The position numbers were made by a program, and so were the translations under genes. DNA of 64,000 nt from Marinococcus sp. PL1-022. Its GTDB lineage: Bacteria; Bacillota; Bacilli; Bacillales; Marinococcaceae. Shown piece by piece: positions 48,178-57,328 of the stretch. The DNA is taken from positions 635,495-699,494 of the forward strand of contig NZ_JAWXCX010000001.1 in assembly GCF_033845285.1 (NCBI RefSeq), written 5' to 3'. Below the pieces are notes generated by a model, which was not told the origin of the DNA, did not search any database, and saw only the letters and a program-made list of their open reading frames with translations. Within the stretch, counting starts at the first letter, position 1, and every line of letters starts with the position of its first letter.

Positions 48178-50802
48178 TTGAGTAAACTAGTGTTATTGGA
48201 TGGAAACAGTATTGCTTACCGGGCGTTTTTTGCCCTGCCTCTTTTAAATAACGATAAAGGCGTTTACACCAACGCCATTTACGGTTTTACAACCATGCTT
48301 TTAAAAATTCTGGAGGACGAGGAGCCAAGCCACGTGCTCGTGGCCTTTGATGCCGGAAAAACAACCTTTCGCCACGATACTTACAGCGAATATAAATCCG
48401 GACGGGAAAAAACTCCCTCTGAGTTATCCGAACAGCTGCCGGTCATTCGTGAAGTGCTGGACGTTTTTAAAGTTCCTTACATCGAAAAAGAAAATTATGA
48501 AGCTGATGATATTATCGGTACGCTCTCAAAGCAGGCCGAGGATGAAAACTGGGATGTACGCATCTATACCGGTGACCGGGACCTGCTGCAGCTGGTCAGT
48601 CCTCATGTGCATGTTTCCTTTATTAAAAAAGGAATAACGAATACCGAGCTGTACGACCCGGATGCCATTCAGGAACGATATGGTCTTACTCCTATTCAGA
48701 TAACCGATATGAAGGGGCTTATGGGAGACAGCTCGGATAATATTCCAGGCGTGCCCGGGATCGGGGAAAAGACTGCATTGAAGCTGCTGCAGGAGTATGG
48801 ATCTGTTGATAAAGTACTGGAGTCCATTGATAAAATTTCCGGAAAAAAAATGAAGGAACGGCTCGAAGAAAACAAGGAACAGGCGAGAATGAGTAAAGAA
48901 CTCGCTATCATTTACCGCGACACGCCGCTTGATTTGGAGCTTCGGCAGTTAAAGCATGAGGAGTATGACGTAAAAGAGGTAACAGATCTTTTCCGGGAGC
49001 TGGAGTTTCAAACGCTGTTGAACAAGTTTGATGACGTAGATGAAGCGCAGCAGACCTTCGATGAACTGGCATACAAGCATGTGAAAGATGTGCAGGAGAA
49101 TATGCTCGTTTCTCCGTCTGCCCTGGTGGTGGAAGTGCCGGAGGAAAATTATCACCACGGAAGTATCTGGGGCATAGCGGTTATTAACGAAACCGGCCGT
49201 TATTTTATCTCCACAGAAGATGCACTGCAGAGTGAAGCGTTTCAGGCCTGGGCTAAGGATGAATCCAAAGAAAAATATACGTTTGATACAAAGCGTGCTG
49301 TCGTTGCTCTCGGCTGGAAAGGTCTAGAACTACGGGGCATCACCCACGATACGCTGATCGCTTCCTATTTAATCGATCCGTCCGTATCCTCGCATCACGT
49401 TTCTGATATAGCGAAACGGCGGAATCTGCAGGTTGTGGATACTGACGAAGCTGTTTACGGCAAAGGCGCCAAACGCACGAAGCCGGAGGAAGATGCACTG
49501 GCAGAGCATCTGATCCGCAAGGGTGAAGCCGTCTACCGGCTGCAGGGAAAAATTGAAGAGGACTTAAAGCAGAACGAGCAGCTCGAACTGTTTAAAGAGC
49601 TGGAAATGCCGCTGTCGCTAGTCCTGGGACAAATGGAAACCCAGGGTATTTGCGTGGATCGTTCGCAGCTTGAGACGATCGGTGATGAACTAGACGGCCG
49701 TCTCACAGAGCTTGAAAAAGAAATATACAAACAGGCCGGGCGTGAGTTTAATATTAATTCGCCGAAGCAGCTTGGGCCGATTCTATTTGAGGAGCTCGGC
49801 CTGCCTGCCGTTAAGAAAACGAAGACCGGCTATTCCACGTCAGCGGATGTGCTCGAAAAGCTCAGGGACCAGCATGAAATTATTCCGAGTCTGCTGTTGT
49901 ACCGCCAGATTTCAAAGCTGCGCTCCACGTATATTGAAGGCCTATTAAAAGTTATCCATCCCACTACAGGTAAAATTCATACGATGTTTAACCAGGCGAT
50001 TACGCAGACGGGGCGACTGAGTTCGACGGAGCCGAATCTGCAGAACATTCCAATCCGACTTGAGGAAGGCCGGCGCATTCGGAAAGCGTTCATTCCTTCT
50101 GAATCCGGGTGGTCCATTTTATCGGCAGACTATTCGCAGATTGAACTTCGGGTACTCGCTCATATCGCAGACGATGAGGGGCTCAAGGAAGCTTTCCAGA
50201 ACAACATGGACATTCATACAAAAACTGCGATGGACGTGTTTGGCGTCGGGCACGACGAAGTGACGTCCAACATGCGCAGAAGTGCTAAAGCCGTAAACTT
50301 CGGGATTGTTTACGGAATCTCGGACTACGGGCTTTCACAGAGTCTTGGCATCACGCGGAACGAAGCGAAAGAATTTATTGAAAGCTATTTAAAAAGCTAC
50401 CCCAATGTGCAGAATTATATGAATGAAATTAAAGATGAAGCCAGGCGCGACGGATTTGTGACCACACTTCTGCACCGCCGCAGGTATCTGCCTGACATGA
50501 ACAGCCGCAACTTTAACCAGCGCAGCTTTGCAGAAAGAACCGCCATGAACACCCCTATTCAGGGTACTGCAGCTGATATTATTAAAAAAGCGATGGTGGA
50601 TGTAAGCAAAGCCCTTGAAGAAAAAAGTCTGAGCAGCCGGCTGCTCCTGCAGGTACACGACGAATTAATTTTCGAAGTGCCGGAAAACGAAGTTGAAACC
50701 ATGCAGGAGCTTGTTCCGGAGCTGATGGAGAAGACAATCGAACTGTCGGTGCCTTTAAAAGCAGATGTGTCCCAGGGCCCGACATGGTATGATGCGAAAT
50801 AA
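48178..50802 (+). CDS. polA: DNA polymerase I
   Basis: PolA fills gaps and removes RNA primers. The 874-residue protein has an intact 5'-3' nuclease domain (residues 1-290; LVLLDGNSIAYRAFFALP, YEADDIIGTLS, TGDRDLLQL, GLMGDSSDNIPGVPGIG). A 3'-5' exonuclease-like fold (~300-470) has lost the catalytic acids (VVEVPEENYHHG where proofreading enzymes have DTE), as is normal in Bacillus. The polymerase domain has LSADYSQIELRVLAHI (~650), the O-helix RRSAKAVNFGIVYG (~700) and LQVHDELIFEVP (~825). TTG 48178 lies 8 nt after AAGGAGG. mutM and coaE follow as an operon. Confidence 0.98.
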   Translation: MSKLVLLDGNSIAYRAFFALPLLNNDKGVYTNAIYGFTTMLLKILEDEEPSHVLVAFDAGKTTFRHDTYSEYKSGREKTPSELSEQLPVIREVLDVFKVPYIEKENYEADDIIGTLSKQAEDENWDVRIYTGDRDLLQLVSPHVHVSFIKKGITNTELYDPDAIQERYGLTPIQITDMKGLMGDSSDNIPGVPGIGEKTALKLLQEYGSVDKVLESIDKISGKKMKERLEENKEQARMSKELAIIYRDTPLDLELRQLKHEEYDVKEVTDLFRELEFQTLLNKFDDVDEAQQTFDELAYKHVKDVQENMLVSPSALVVEVPEENYHHGSIWGIAVINETGRYFISTEDALQSEAFQAWAKDESKEKYTFDTKRAVVALGWKGLELRGITHDTLIASYLIDPSVSSHHVSDIAKRRNLQVVDTDEAVYGKGAKRTKPEEDALAEHLIRKGEAVYRLQGKIEEDLKQNEQLELFKELEMPLSLVLGQMETQGICVDRSQLETIGDELDGRLTELEKEIYKQAGREFNINSPKQLGPILFEELGLPAVKKTKTGYSTSADVLEKLRDQHEIIPSLLLYRQISKLRSTYIEGLLKVIHPTTGKIHTMFNQAITQTGRLSSTEPNLQNIPIRLEEGRRIRKAFIPSESGWSILSADYSQIELRVLAHIADDEGLKEAFQNNMDIHTKTAMDVFGVGHDEVTSNMRRSAKAVNFGIVYGISDYGLSQSLGITRNEAKEFIESYLKSYPNVQNYMNEIKDEARRDGFVTTLLHRRRYLPDMNSRNFNQRSFAERTAMNTPIQGTAADIIKKAMVDVSKALEEKSLSSRLLLQVHDELIFEVPENEVETMQELVPELMEKTIELSVPLKADVSQGPTWYDAK

Positions 50803-50814
50803 GGAGAGAGAACG

Positions 50815-51678
50815 ATGCCTGAATTACCGGAAGTTGAAACGGTCCGACGGAATTTAGAACAGTCGGCCGTTGGAAAAACGGTGGAGAACGTGAAAGTATA
50901 CTGGCCTAACATTATTAAGCGTCCCGATGACCATGAAGCCTTTTCCATGATGCTGGGAGGAAAAACGATCGAGCGTGTGCACCGTAAAGGGAAATTTTTA
51001 GTGATTTATCTTGAAGACCTGGCTGTTGTTTCTCACTTGCGTATGGAAGGGCGTTACGAATGGAGTGATGGCGGGGAACCGGATAAACACACGCATGTGC
51101 GCTTTCATTTCACCGACGGTACGGAGCTTCGCTATCGTGACGTGCGGAAATTCGGTACGATGCACGTGTTCAGCCGCGGCGAGGAATGGAACGAAAAGCC
51201 GCTGAACCAGCTTGGGGCGGAGCCTTATCGTGACGCTTCGTTTACCGCTGATTATCTGCACGCCCGGTTTCAAAAAACGTCACGCAGTATTAAAGCGGTG
51301 CTGCTCGACCAGTCAATTATTGCAGGGCTCGGAAACATTTATGTGGATGAAGCGCTGTTTCGGGCGGGTGTTTTGCCGGACGCTCCAGCCGCAGGACTCG
51401 GAAAGCCTGTGGTGGAAATCCTTCAAAAGCAGATAACAGAAGTGATTGAAGAAGCAGTAAAACAGGGAGGAAGCACGGTGCGTTCCTATGTGAATGGAGA
51501 CGGGCAGACTGGTGCTTTCCAATTAAACCTGTTTGTATATGGAAGAAAAGGAGAGCCGTGCAAGGTATGCAGCCATGAAATAGAGAGGGCTGTAGTGGCG
51601 GGCCGTGGTACGCACTACTGTCCAGTCTGCCAGACGAAGGAGGGGACAAAATGGTTATCGGTCTTACAGGCGGAATAG
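50815..51678 (+). CDS. mutM: formamidopyrimidine-DNA glycosylase
   Basis: MutM removes 8-oxoguanine and cleaves the abasic site. The 287-residue protein keeps the catalytic N-terminus PELPEVETVRRNL (Pro after Met cleavage, Glu), the lysine in VHRKGKFL (~58), a helix-two-turn-helix with DQSIIAGLGNIYVDEALF (~165) and a C-terminal zinc finger CKVC...CPVCQ. It starts 12 bp after polA; its last 28 bases overlap coaE. Confidence 0.97.
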   Translation: MPELPEVETVRRNLEQSAVGKTVENVKVYWPNIIKRPDDHEAFSMMLGGKTIERVHRKGKFLVIYLEDLAVVSHLRMEGRYEWSDGGEPDKHTHVRFHFTDGTELRYRDVRKFGTMHVFSRGEEWNEKPLNQLGAEPYRDASFTADYLHARFQKTSRSIKAVLLDQSIIAGLGNIYVDEALFRAGVLPDAPAAGLGKPVVEILQKQITEVIEEAVKQGGSTVRSYVNGDGQTGAFQLNLFVYGRKGEPCKVCSHEIERAVVAGRGTHYCPVCQTKEGTKWLSVLQAE

Positions 51679-52244
51679 CAAGCGGCAAGTCACTGGTCGC
51701 AGATACCCTGCGGGAGCAGGGACTGCCCGTGATTGATGCGGATGTAATTTCACGGGAGGTGGTGGAGCCGGGAGAGCCTGCCCTGGAGCAGATCATTGAG
51801 CATTTCGGTCCGGAAATCCTTCAGTTTGATGGCGCACTCGACAGAAAGAAGTTAGGCTCCGTCATTTTTAATGATGCTGAAAAACGTCAGGTGCTTAACC
51901 AGATTATTCATCCGGCTGTCAGGCAGCGTATGATGACCAAACGGGACGATCTTGTACGTGAAGGAAATGAGCATGTTGTTCTTGATATTCCCCTTTTGCT
52001 TGAAAATAATTTAAACTTTCTAGTTGACCGCGTTATCGTTGTTTATGTAAATGAAGCGACCCAAAAGCAGCGGCTCGTGGAGCGTGACGGTCGGGGAGAA
52101 GAGGATGCGGCTGCGAGAATCAGGTCGCAGATGCCCCTGGAAGAAAAAAAGGACCTGGCGGATGCAGTAATAGATAATTCGGGCACAGAAAAGGAAACAA
52201 AAATCCAGGTGGACGAGCTGCTTCACCAGTGGAAAATAAAATAG
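51651..52244 (+). CDS. coaE: dephospho-CoA kinase
   Basis: CoaE adds the 3' phosphate that completes coenzyme A. The 197-residue P-loop kinase has GLTGGIASGKS at the N-terminus, VIDADVISREVVEPG (~25), a lid region (VDIPLLLENNLNFLVD at ~105 and ERDGRGEEDAAARIRSQM at ~142). AAGGAGGGG inside the end of mutM is its ribosome binding site, so translation is coupled. The ytaF gene found between these genes in B. subtilis is missing. Confidence 0.97.
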   Translation: MVIGLTGGIASGKSLVADTLREQGLPVIDADVISREVVEPGEPALEQIIEHFGPEILQFDGALDRKKLGSVIFNDAEKRQVLNQIIHPAVRQRMMTKRDDLVREGNEHVVLDIPLLLENNLNFLVDRVIVVYVNEATQKQRLVERDGRGEEDAAARIRSQMPLEEKKDLADAVIDNSGTEKETKIQVDELLHQWKIK

Positions 52245-52253
52245 AAACTTGTG

Positions 52254-52291
52254 AATAACCACTTTTGGTAAAAGAAAGTGGTTATTTTTTT
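52254..52291 (+). terminator. polA-mutM-coaE terminator
   Basis: AATAACCACTTT pairs with AAAGTGGTTATT followed by T-rich sequence. Confidence 0.9.
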
Positions 52292-52383
52292 AAAATTACT
52301 TGCAAGAATACGCTGTCAATGTGTTATACTATTTTTAGATTTTACTTATAAAAGTATAACATATTTCCAGAGGAGGATATTAA

Positions 52384-53415
52384 ATGAAAACAAGCATAGC
52401 GATCAACGGTTTCGGACGAATTGGGCGTATGGTTTTTCGAAAGGCAATGATGGACCCAGAAGTTGAAGTGAAAGCCATCAATGCCATGTATCCTCCTGAA
52501 ACACTGGCTCATCTGGTGAAATATGATAGTGTACATGGTCCGTTTCCGCTTGAGGTAAAATCTGAAGGAGACGAAATGGTGGTGGACGGCAGACGGATCC
52601 GGCTGCTCCAAAACCGAAATCCACTTGAACTCCCGTGGGAAGAGCTTGGCGTAGATATTGTGGTTGAAGCGACGGGCAAATTCAACCGCGGGCCGGATGC
52701 TGAAATGCATATAGAAGCCGGGGCGAAAAAGGTAGTATTGACTGCTCCGGGAAAAGAAGTCGATACCACCATCGTGATGGGCGTAAACGAAGAAGACTAC
52801 GATCCGGAAAACCACCACATAATCTCGAATGCTTCCTGCACAACAAACTGCCTTGCGCCGGTCGTCAAGGTGCTCGAGGATAAAATCGGTATTGAAAGCG
52901 GTTTAATAACGACCGTGCACGCATACACTAATGACCAAAATAACATGGATAATCCCCATAAAGACCTGCGACGGGCAAGAGCCTGCGGACAGTCGATCAT
53001 CCCGACGTCCACCGGAGCAGCTAAGGCGCTCTCCGAGGTGATCCCATCCATGGAAGGGAAAATGAACGGCATGGCGCTCCGGGTGCCGACACCAAACGTA
53101 TCGCTTGTGGATATGGTAATTGATATGAAGCGCCCGGTAACGGAAGAAGAAATCAACCAAACATTAAAGGCGGCGTCAGAGCAGGAGCTCAAAGGGATCA
53201 TTTCCTACTGCGAGGATCCGCTCGTTTCAACGGATTTTAACGGAAATGAACATTCCTCGATTATCGATGCGCTCTCGACCATGGTGATCAACGACCGCCA
53301 GGTTAAGGTGCTTGCCTGGTACGATAACGAGTGGGGCTACTCCTGCCGGGTGGTGGATCTGGTAAAAATGGTCAGTGAGCCAGCTGTCGGGTACTCCTCC
53401 GTTGCTTCGTTTTAA
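52384..53415 (+). CDS. gapB: glyceraldehyde-3-phosphate dehydrogenase, GapB type
   Basis: In Bacillus GapB works in the gluconeogenic direction and prefers NADP, while GapA serves glycolysis. The 343-residue protein has SIAINGFGRIGRMVFRKA at the start, the catalytic cysteine in SNASCTTNCLAP (~150), HAYTNDQ (~178) and WYDNEWGYSCRVVDL near the end. The GapB assignment rests on the coaE-gapB-speD order and on the N-terminal cofactor region (INAMYPPETLAHL, without the usual NDLTD Asp). AGAGGAGG precedes the start. B. subtilis gapB is repressed by CcpN; I cannot identify such a site with confidence. Confidence 0.95.
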   Translation: MKTSIAINGFGRIGRMVFRKAMMDPEVEVKAINAMYPPETLAHLVKYDSVHGPFPLEVKSEGDEMVVDGRRIRLLQNRNPLELPWEELGVDIVVEATGKFNRGPDAEMHIEAGAKKVVLTAPGKEVDTTIVMGVNEEDYDPENHHIISNASCTTNCLAPVVKVLEDKIGIESGLITTVHAYTNDQNNMDNPHKDLRRARACGQSIIPTSTGAAKALSEVIPSMEGKMNGMALRVPTPNVSLVDMVIDMKRPVTEEEINQTLKAASEQELKGIISYCEDPLVSTDFNGNEHSSIIDALSTMVINDRQVKVLAWYDNEWGYSCRVVDLVKMVSEPAVGYSSVASF

Positions 53416-53431
53416 AAATCGTTAATGTGGG

Positions 53432-53462
53432 AAAGCGTCCCTTGAGCGGGGCGCTTTTTATT
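53432..53462 (+). terminator. gapB terminator
   Basis: AAAGCGTCCC...GGGGCGCTTTTTATTT hairpin with T-run. Confidence 0.85.
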
Positions 53463-53558
53463 TATCCCCGGTATGAACATCAAATATAGAAGGTATAGAG
53501 CTTATACAGGTAAGAAATCCGTAAATTCAGGGTTTAAGACGCTGCGTGAGAAAACTGG

Positions 53559-53587
53559 TTGCAAATTGCAAATAAACATCGTATACT
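53559..53587 (+). promoter_or_regulatory. sigma-A promoter of speD
   Basis: TTGCAA (53559-53564), exactly 17 nt, TATACT (53582-53587), 200 bp upstream of speD. Confidence 0.72.
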
Positions 53588-53593
53588 GAATTT

Positions 53594-53788
53594 CGTGCCT
53601 TTGCGTCTTTGAATTTAACGGCAGAAATGCACAGTTTCCAGGCGTATACAGGTATACCAACGGTTACTGCAAGGGTTAGTGCCAAATTGGACTAACTTTC
53701 CCCCAGAGTAGCCTTTAAAACGTGACGGGCCGATAAAAACACAGCGACCTAATGATGTAATAAAAAGAAACAAAGGGGGAAACGTACC
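53594..53788 (+). ncRNA. long speD leader, possible structured RNA
   Basis: About 195 nt separate the speD promoter from its start codon with no coding frame of note. GGTTAGT...ACTAAC followed by TTTCCCCC (about 53674-53704) forms a hairpin in the middle, and several G/C blocks flank it. I recognise no named riboswitch. A leader that senses S-adenosylmethionine or polyamines would suit the gene, but that is a guess. Confidence 0.35.
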
Positions 53789-54172
53789 ATGGAAACAATG
53801 GGACGCCATGTCATTTCCGAGCTTTGGGGTTGTGACGAAGAAACTTTAAACAATGTAAATGCAATCGAACGTATCTTTGTAAACGCCGCTTTAAAAGCAG
53901 GCGCTGAGATAAGAGAAGTGATTTTTCATAAATTTGCTCCGCAGGGTGTAAGCGGAGTCGTCATTATTTCAGAATCTCATTTAACGATTCACAGTTTTCC
54001 GGAACACGGCTATGCCAGCATCGATGTTTATACGTGCGGGGACCATATTGACCCGAACACGGCGGCTAAATATATTGCCGGTTCACTCGGTGCCGAAGCG
54101 GAAGAAACGATAGAAATTCCCCGCGGAACAGGCCCTATCCGTGTAGAGCGTCCGGAAGCAAACGCCCTATAA
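53789..54172 (+). CDS. speD: S-adenosylmethionine decarboxylase proenzyme
   Basis: SpeD makes decarboxylated SAM, the aminopropyl donor for spermidine. The 127-residue class 1B proenzyme contains the self-cleavage site [20 protein letters not shown] (~62-81), where the serine becomes the pyruvoyl cofactor, and [10 protein letters not shown] with the conserved cysteine (~84). AAAGGGGG precedes ATG 53789. No spermidine synthase gene is adjacent. Confidence 0.97.
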   Translation: METMGRHVISELWGCDEETLNNVNAIERIFVNAALKAGAEIREVIFHKFAPQGVSGVVIISESHLTIHSFPEHGYASIDVYTCGDHIDPNTAAKYIAGSLGAEAEETIEIPRGTGPIRVERPEANAL

Positions 54173-54186
54173 TGCGCATACGAACA

Positions 54187-54222
54187 CCGTTCAAGCAGCT
54201 GCCTGTGCTTGAACGGTTTTTT
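54187..54222 (+). terminator. speD terminator
   Basis: CCGTTCAAGC-10 nt-GCTTGAACGG followed by T6. Confidence 0.93.
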
Positions 54223-54343
54223 ATTTCCGGCAGCGGAATAGATTCAAAGAAATACACAAATTGTCATCCTCCCGCAAGGAACGAATGTGATATGATAGAA
54301 CCAATAAAAATAGAGACCGCCCATCAAATTGGAGATGATAATA

Positions 54344-54823
54344 ATGAAATGCCCTGTATGCTACTCCAATGGCACACGTGTATTGGACTCGAGGCCGAGC
54401 AATGAAGGCCGTTCCATCCGGCGCCGGCGTCAGTGTGATACGTGCCACCACCGCTTTACCACTTTTGAAATTGTGGAAGAACTCCCGCTTGTCGTAGTGA
54501 AAAAAAATGGGAACCGGGAGGAATTCAGCCGGGAAAAAATGCTGAGAGGCTTGATCAGGGCCTGTGAAAAGCGGCCGATTCCAATGGAAACGCTCGAGGG
54601 CATTGTCTCGAGGGTGGAAAATAAACTTCGGGAAGAGGGACGGACAGAAGTGAAAAGTGAAGAAGCCGGAGAGCTTGTCATGGAAGAGCTCGCGGATATT
54701 GATGAAATCGCCTACGTCCGTTTTGCTTCTGTTTACCGGCAGTTTCGTGATATAAATGTATTCATCAACGAATTAAAAGAGCTGATTGATAAAGAAAACA
54801 AAGAGGATTCATCAAAATCATAA
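54344..54823 (+). CDS. nrdR: transcriptional repressor NrdR
   Basis: NrdR is a zinc and ATP-cone repressor of ribonucleotide reductase genes. The 159-residue protein begins [17 protein letters not shown] with the zinc ribbon CPVC...CDTCHHRF, followed by an ATP-cone ([20 protein letters not shown], ~46-135) and a charged tail. ATG 54344 follows GGAGATG; five upstream codons are rejected. dnaB starts 16 bp after its stop, giving the conserved nrdR-dnaB-dnaI cluster. Confidence 0.97.
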   Translation: MKCPVCYSNGTRVLDSRPSNEGRSIRRRRQCDTCHHRFTTFEIVEELPLVVVKKNGNREEFSREKMLRGLIRACEKRPIPMETLEGIVSRVENKLREEGRTEVKSEEAGELVMEELADIDEIAYVRFASVYRQFRDINVFINELKELIDKENKEDSSKS

Positions 54824-54839
54824 AAAGGAGGGCGGCGCT

Positions 54840-56243
54840 TTGAGTCTGCATTGGATGGAAGTCAAACCGGTGGACGGGTACTACGTTCGCACAAGTAAAG
54901 AATTCAGCGAGAGCACGGATAAAACGATGTCTATGCTCTACCAGCCGTTAGTCGGAAGCAAAGCGATCGCTCTCTACCAGACTCTGCAGAATAAATTGGA
55001 AAAGGACTGCTATGAAAGCTCCGAAGCCACCCATCATGAGCTGATGGCTTTTTTGCAGATGCCTTTAAATGAAATTTACGCTGCCCGCCGCCTGCTTGAG
55101 GGCATCGGGCTTCTAAGGGTTTACGAATTAGAAACCCAGTCCCAGGATAAAACATTTGTATACGATATCCAGCCGCCCATGTCGCCGCGGGCTTTTTTTC
55201 AGGATGATGTTTTAAGCGTATTTTTATATAACCGGCTTGGAAAGAGTAAATATATTCAGCTTCGCCAGCGCTTTGGCATTTCAGCTGTGCCCGAAGCAGC
55301 TGAAGAAATTACGGCTTCGTTCAATGAAGTATTTGCTTCTCTGCATGCGTCGGAGATGGCCTCCGAACCGCCTCCGGCAGATGAAGACACAGAGTTTATC
55401 GGCGGCAGTGAACCATCGCGTCTGCAGCTTGAAGAGGACGGGTTCGATATGGAGCTGCTGAAAGCTTCGCTCCCATCCTTTCTCGACGCTGCCCGGCTGT
55501 TAACGCCATCGCTGCAGCAGACCGTCCGCCGGCTTGCTTTTGTGTATCAGCTTTCGCCAATTGATATGGGAAAAGTAATTCAGGAGTCCTTATCAGCGGA
55601 CGACGAAGTGAATATAGAAGATCTGCGTAAAAAAGCAAAAAACCATTACCGCATGGAGCACGGAGCAGCTCCGCCTGCACTCGGAAACCGTACAGAACGG
55701 GAGGAACCAGCGCCGGCAAAGGACCGCCCTGTGTCCGAACAGGAGCAGATGAAGCAGTTTTATGAACAGACCTCCCCGGTGACGTTTCTTCGTTCGGTTG
55801 CTGGAGGAGCGACTGTGCCGGAGTCCGATATTCATCTCGTGGAGGAGCTTTTATTCAGCTACCGTTTATCACCGGGCGTGGTGAACGTGCTGACGGATTA
55901 TGTGATGCAGAAAAATAATATGAAATTAAGCAAGGCGCTTGTATATAAAATCGCCGGTCAGTGGACAAGGAAAAAAGTACATACCGTAGAGGATGCCATG
56001 AAGCTTGCGAAGGAAGAACACAAGCAGGCCCAGGAACGCACGGCGCCTAAAAACAATTATGCAAATAAACGGCAGCAGGGCTATGTCCGAAACGACAGGC
56101 TGCCTAAATGGATGGAAAAGGAAGAGCAGGTGAAGAATTCACCGGCTGAAGCTGAAAAAACCACCCAGGATGAGCAGCTGTCGAAGGAAAGAGAGCGCTT
56201 TGAAGAAATGCTGAAGGAACGACGGGAAAGAGCAAACCGTTAA
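54840..56243 (+). CDS. dnaB: replication initiation and membrane attachment protein DnaB
   Basis: In Bacillus DnaB is a helicase-loading co-factor acting at oriC and in restart; it is not the E. coli replicative helicase. The 467-residue protein has the N-terminal winged-helix region (STDKTMSMLYQPLVGSKAIALYQ, ~20-110), a variable acidic linker and a C-terminal DnaB/DnaD-like domain (VELLFSYRLSPGVVNVLTDYV-like, ~340-415). I choose TTG 54840, 7 nt after AAGGAGGG; the open frame upstream overlaps nrdR and is rejected. dnaI follows after 18 bp. Confidence 0.95.
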   Translation: MSLHWMEVKPVDGYYVRTSKEFSESTDKTMSMLYQPLVGSKAIALYQTLQNKLEKDCYESSEATHHELMAFLQMPLNEIYAARRLLEGIGLLRVYELETQSQDKTFVYDIQPPMSPRAFFQDDVLSVFLYNRLGKSKYIQLRQRFGISAVPEAAEEITASFNEVFASLHASEMASEPPPADEDTEFIGGSEPSRLQLEEDGFDMELLKASLPSFLDAARLLTPSLQQTVRRLAFVYQLSPIDMGKVIQESLSADDEVNIEDLRKKAKNHYRMEHGAAPPALGNRTEREEPAPAKDRPVSEQEQMKQFYEQTSPVTFLRSVAGGATVPESDIHLVEELLFSYRLSPGVVNVLTDYVMQKNNMKLSKALVYKIAGQWTRKKVHTVEDAMKLAKEEHKQAQERTAPKNNYANKRQQGYVRNDRLPKWMEKEEQVKNSPAEAEKTTQDEQLSKERERFEEMLKERRERANR

Positions 56244-56261
56244 AAGAAAGGGGGCCGCTGG

Positions 56262-57188
56262 ATGGATTCGATCGGATCCTCGTTGAACAGATGGATGGAT
56301 AAGGATTGGAAGGAGCGGATGGCAAGGCTGGAAAAAGAAGTATTTGCCTATCCGGGAGTTATCGATTTCAAGCGCCGCCATCCGCATATACCGGCAGAAG
56401 AATACGAAAAAAACAAAGCAGCTTTATTTGAATATAAGCGGGAGCGCAGCAACTGCGATGCCTGTCCGGGACTTGAAAACTGCCCAAACCTGATGCAGGG
56501 GTACCAGCCCGAATTGATGGAAGACAAAGGAAAAGTGACGGTTGCCTATCACCGTTGTTCATTAAAGGTACACGATGATGAAAAGAAAAAAAGACAGGCA
56601 CTTATTAAAAGCTATTATATTCCAAAGGAGATACTGCACGCCTCCTTTGATCAGGTGGATATGGACCATGAATCAAGAGCGAAGGCCGGAACTGCGGCAC
56701 TTCACTTTGCATCGGCCACCGTGCCCGGGGAGGACGGACAAGGACTTTACCTGTACGGAAAGTTCGGAGTTGGTAAAACGTATATTGCGGGAGCTATTAT
56801 GAATGAACTGGCGGAGCGAAACATCGGCTCGATGATTGTACATGTGCCGGACTTTTTCCGGGAAATCAAAGAATCGTTATCGGATAATACGGTGCGGGAA
56901 AAGGTCGACAGTGTTAAAGGTGTACCGGTACTCATACTCGATGACCTTGGAGCCGAATCAATGAGCGCCTGGACAAGGGACGATATTTTGGGCGTTATTC
57001 TGCAGTACCGGATGATGGAAAAGCTTCCTACTGTCTATACGTCCAACTATGATTACAGTGAACTTGAAGAGCATTTGACCTATTCCCAGAAAGGCGGTAA
57101 CGAGCGTTTGAAAGCAAAGCGTATCATGGAGCGCATCCGCCCGTTCACAGAGGAAGTATTTATGGACGGACAGAACCGTCGGGGATAA
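56262..57188 (+). CDS. dnaI: primosomal helicase loader DnaI
   Basis: DnaI is an AAA+ ATPase that loads the replicative helicase. The 308-residue protein has an N-terminal zinc-binding part (NCDACPGLENCPNL around 65-77, plus downstream Cys/His) and an AAA+ module with Walker A YGKFGVGKTYIAG (~167) and Walker B VLILDDLGAES (~225). It follows dnaB as in B. subtilis. After it the B. subtilis genes ytxB and ytxC are missing; mqnC occupies the place instead. Confidence 0.96.
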   Translation: MDSIGSSLNRWMDKDWKERMARLEKEVFAYPGVIDFKRRHPHIPAEEYEKNKAALFEYKRERSNCDACPGLENCPNLMQGYQPELMEDKGKVTVAYHRCSLKVHDDEKKKRQALIKSYYIPKEILHASFDQVDMDHESRAKAGTAALHFASATVPGEDGQGLYLYGKFGVGKTYIAGAIMNELAERNIGSMIVHVPDFFREIKESLSDNTVREKVDSVKGVPVLILDDLGAESMSAWTRDDILGVILQYRMMEKLPTVYTSNYDYSELEEHLTYSQKGGNERLKAKRIMERIRPFTEEVFMDGQNRRG

Positions 57189-57328
57189 TTGGAAATACAG
57201 AGGCCATTCTAAGTGTATAATACAAATAAATATGCTACCATGATAATAGCGCCCAGCATGCAGAAAATGGGTTGGATTCGCGATATTTTCATGCGAGCGC
57301 CATAAAGGAATTTTCTGGAGGGTATACA

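Noticed and set aside
53594-53788. Known SAM riboswitch before speD
   Set aside because: I could not find the SAM-I or SAM-II core sequences; only a generic structured leader can be claimed.
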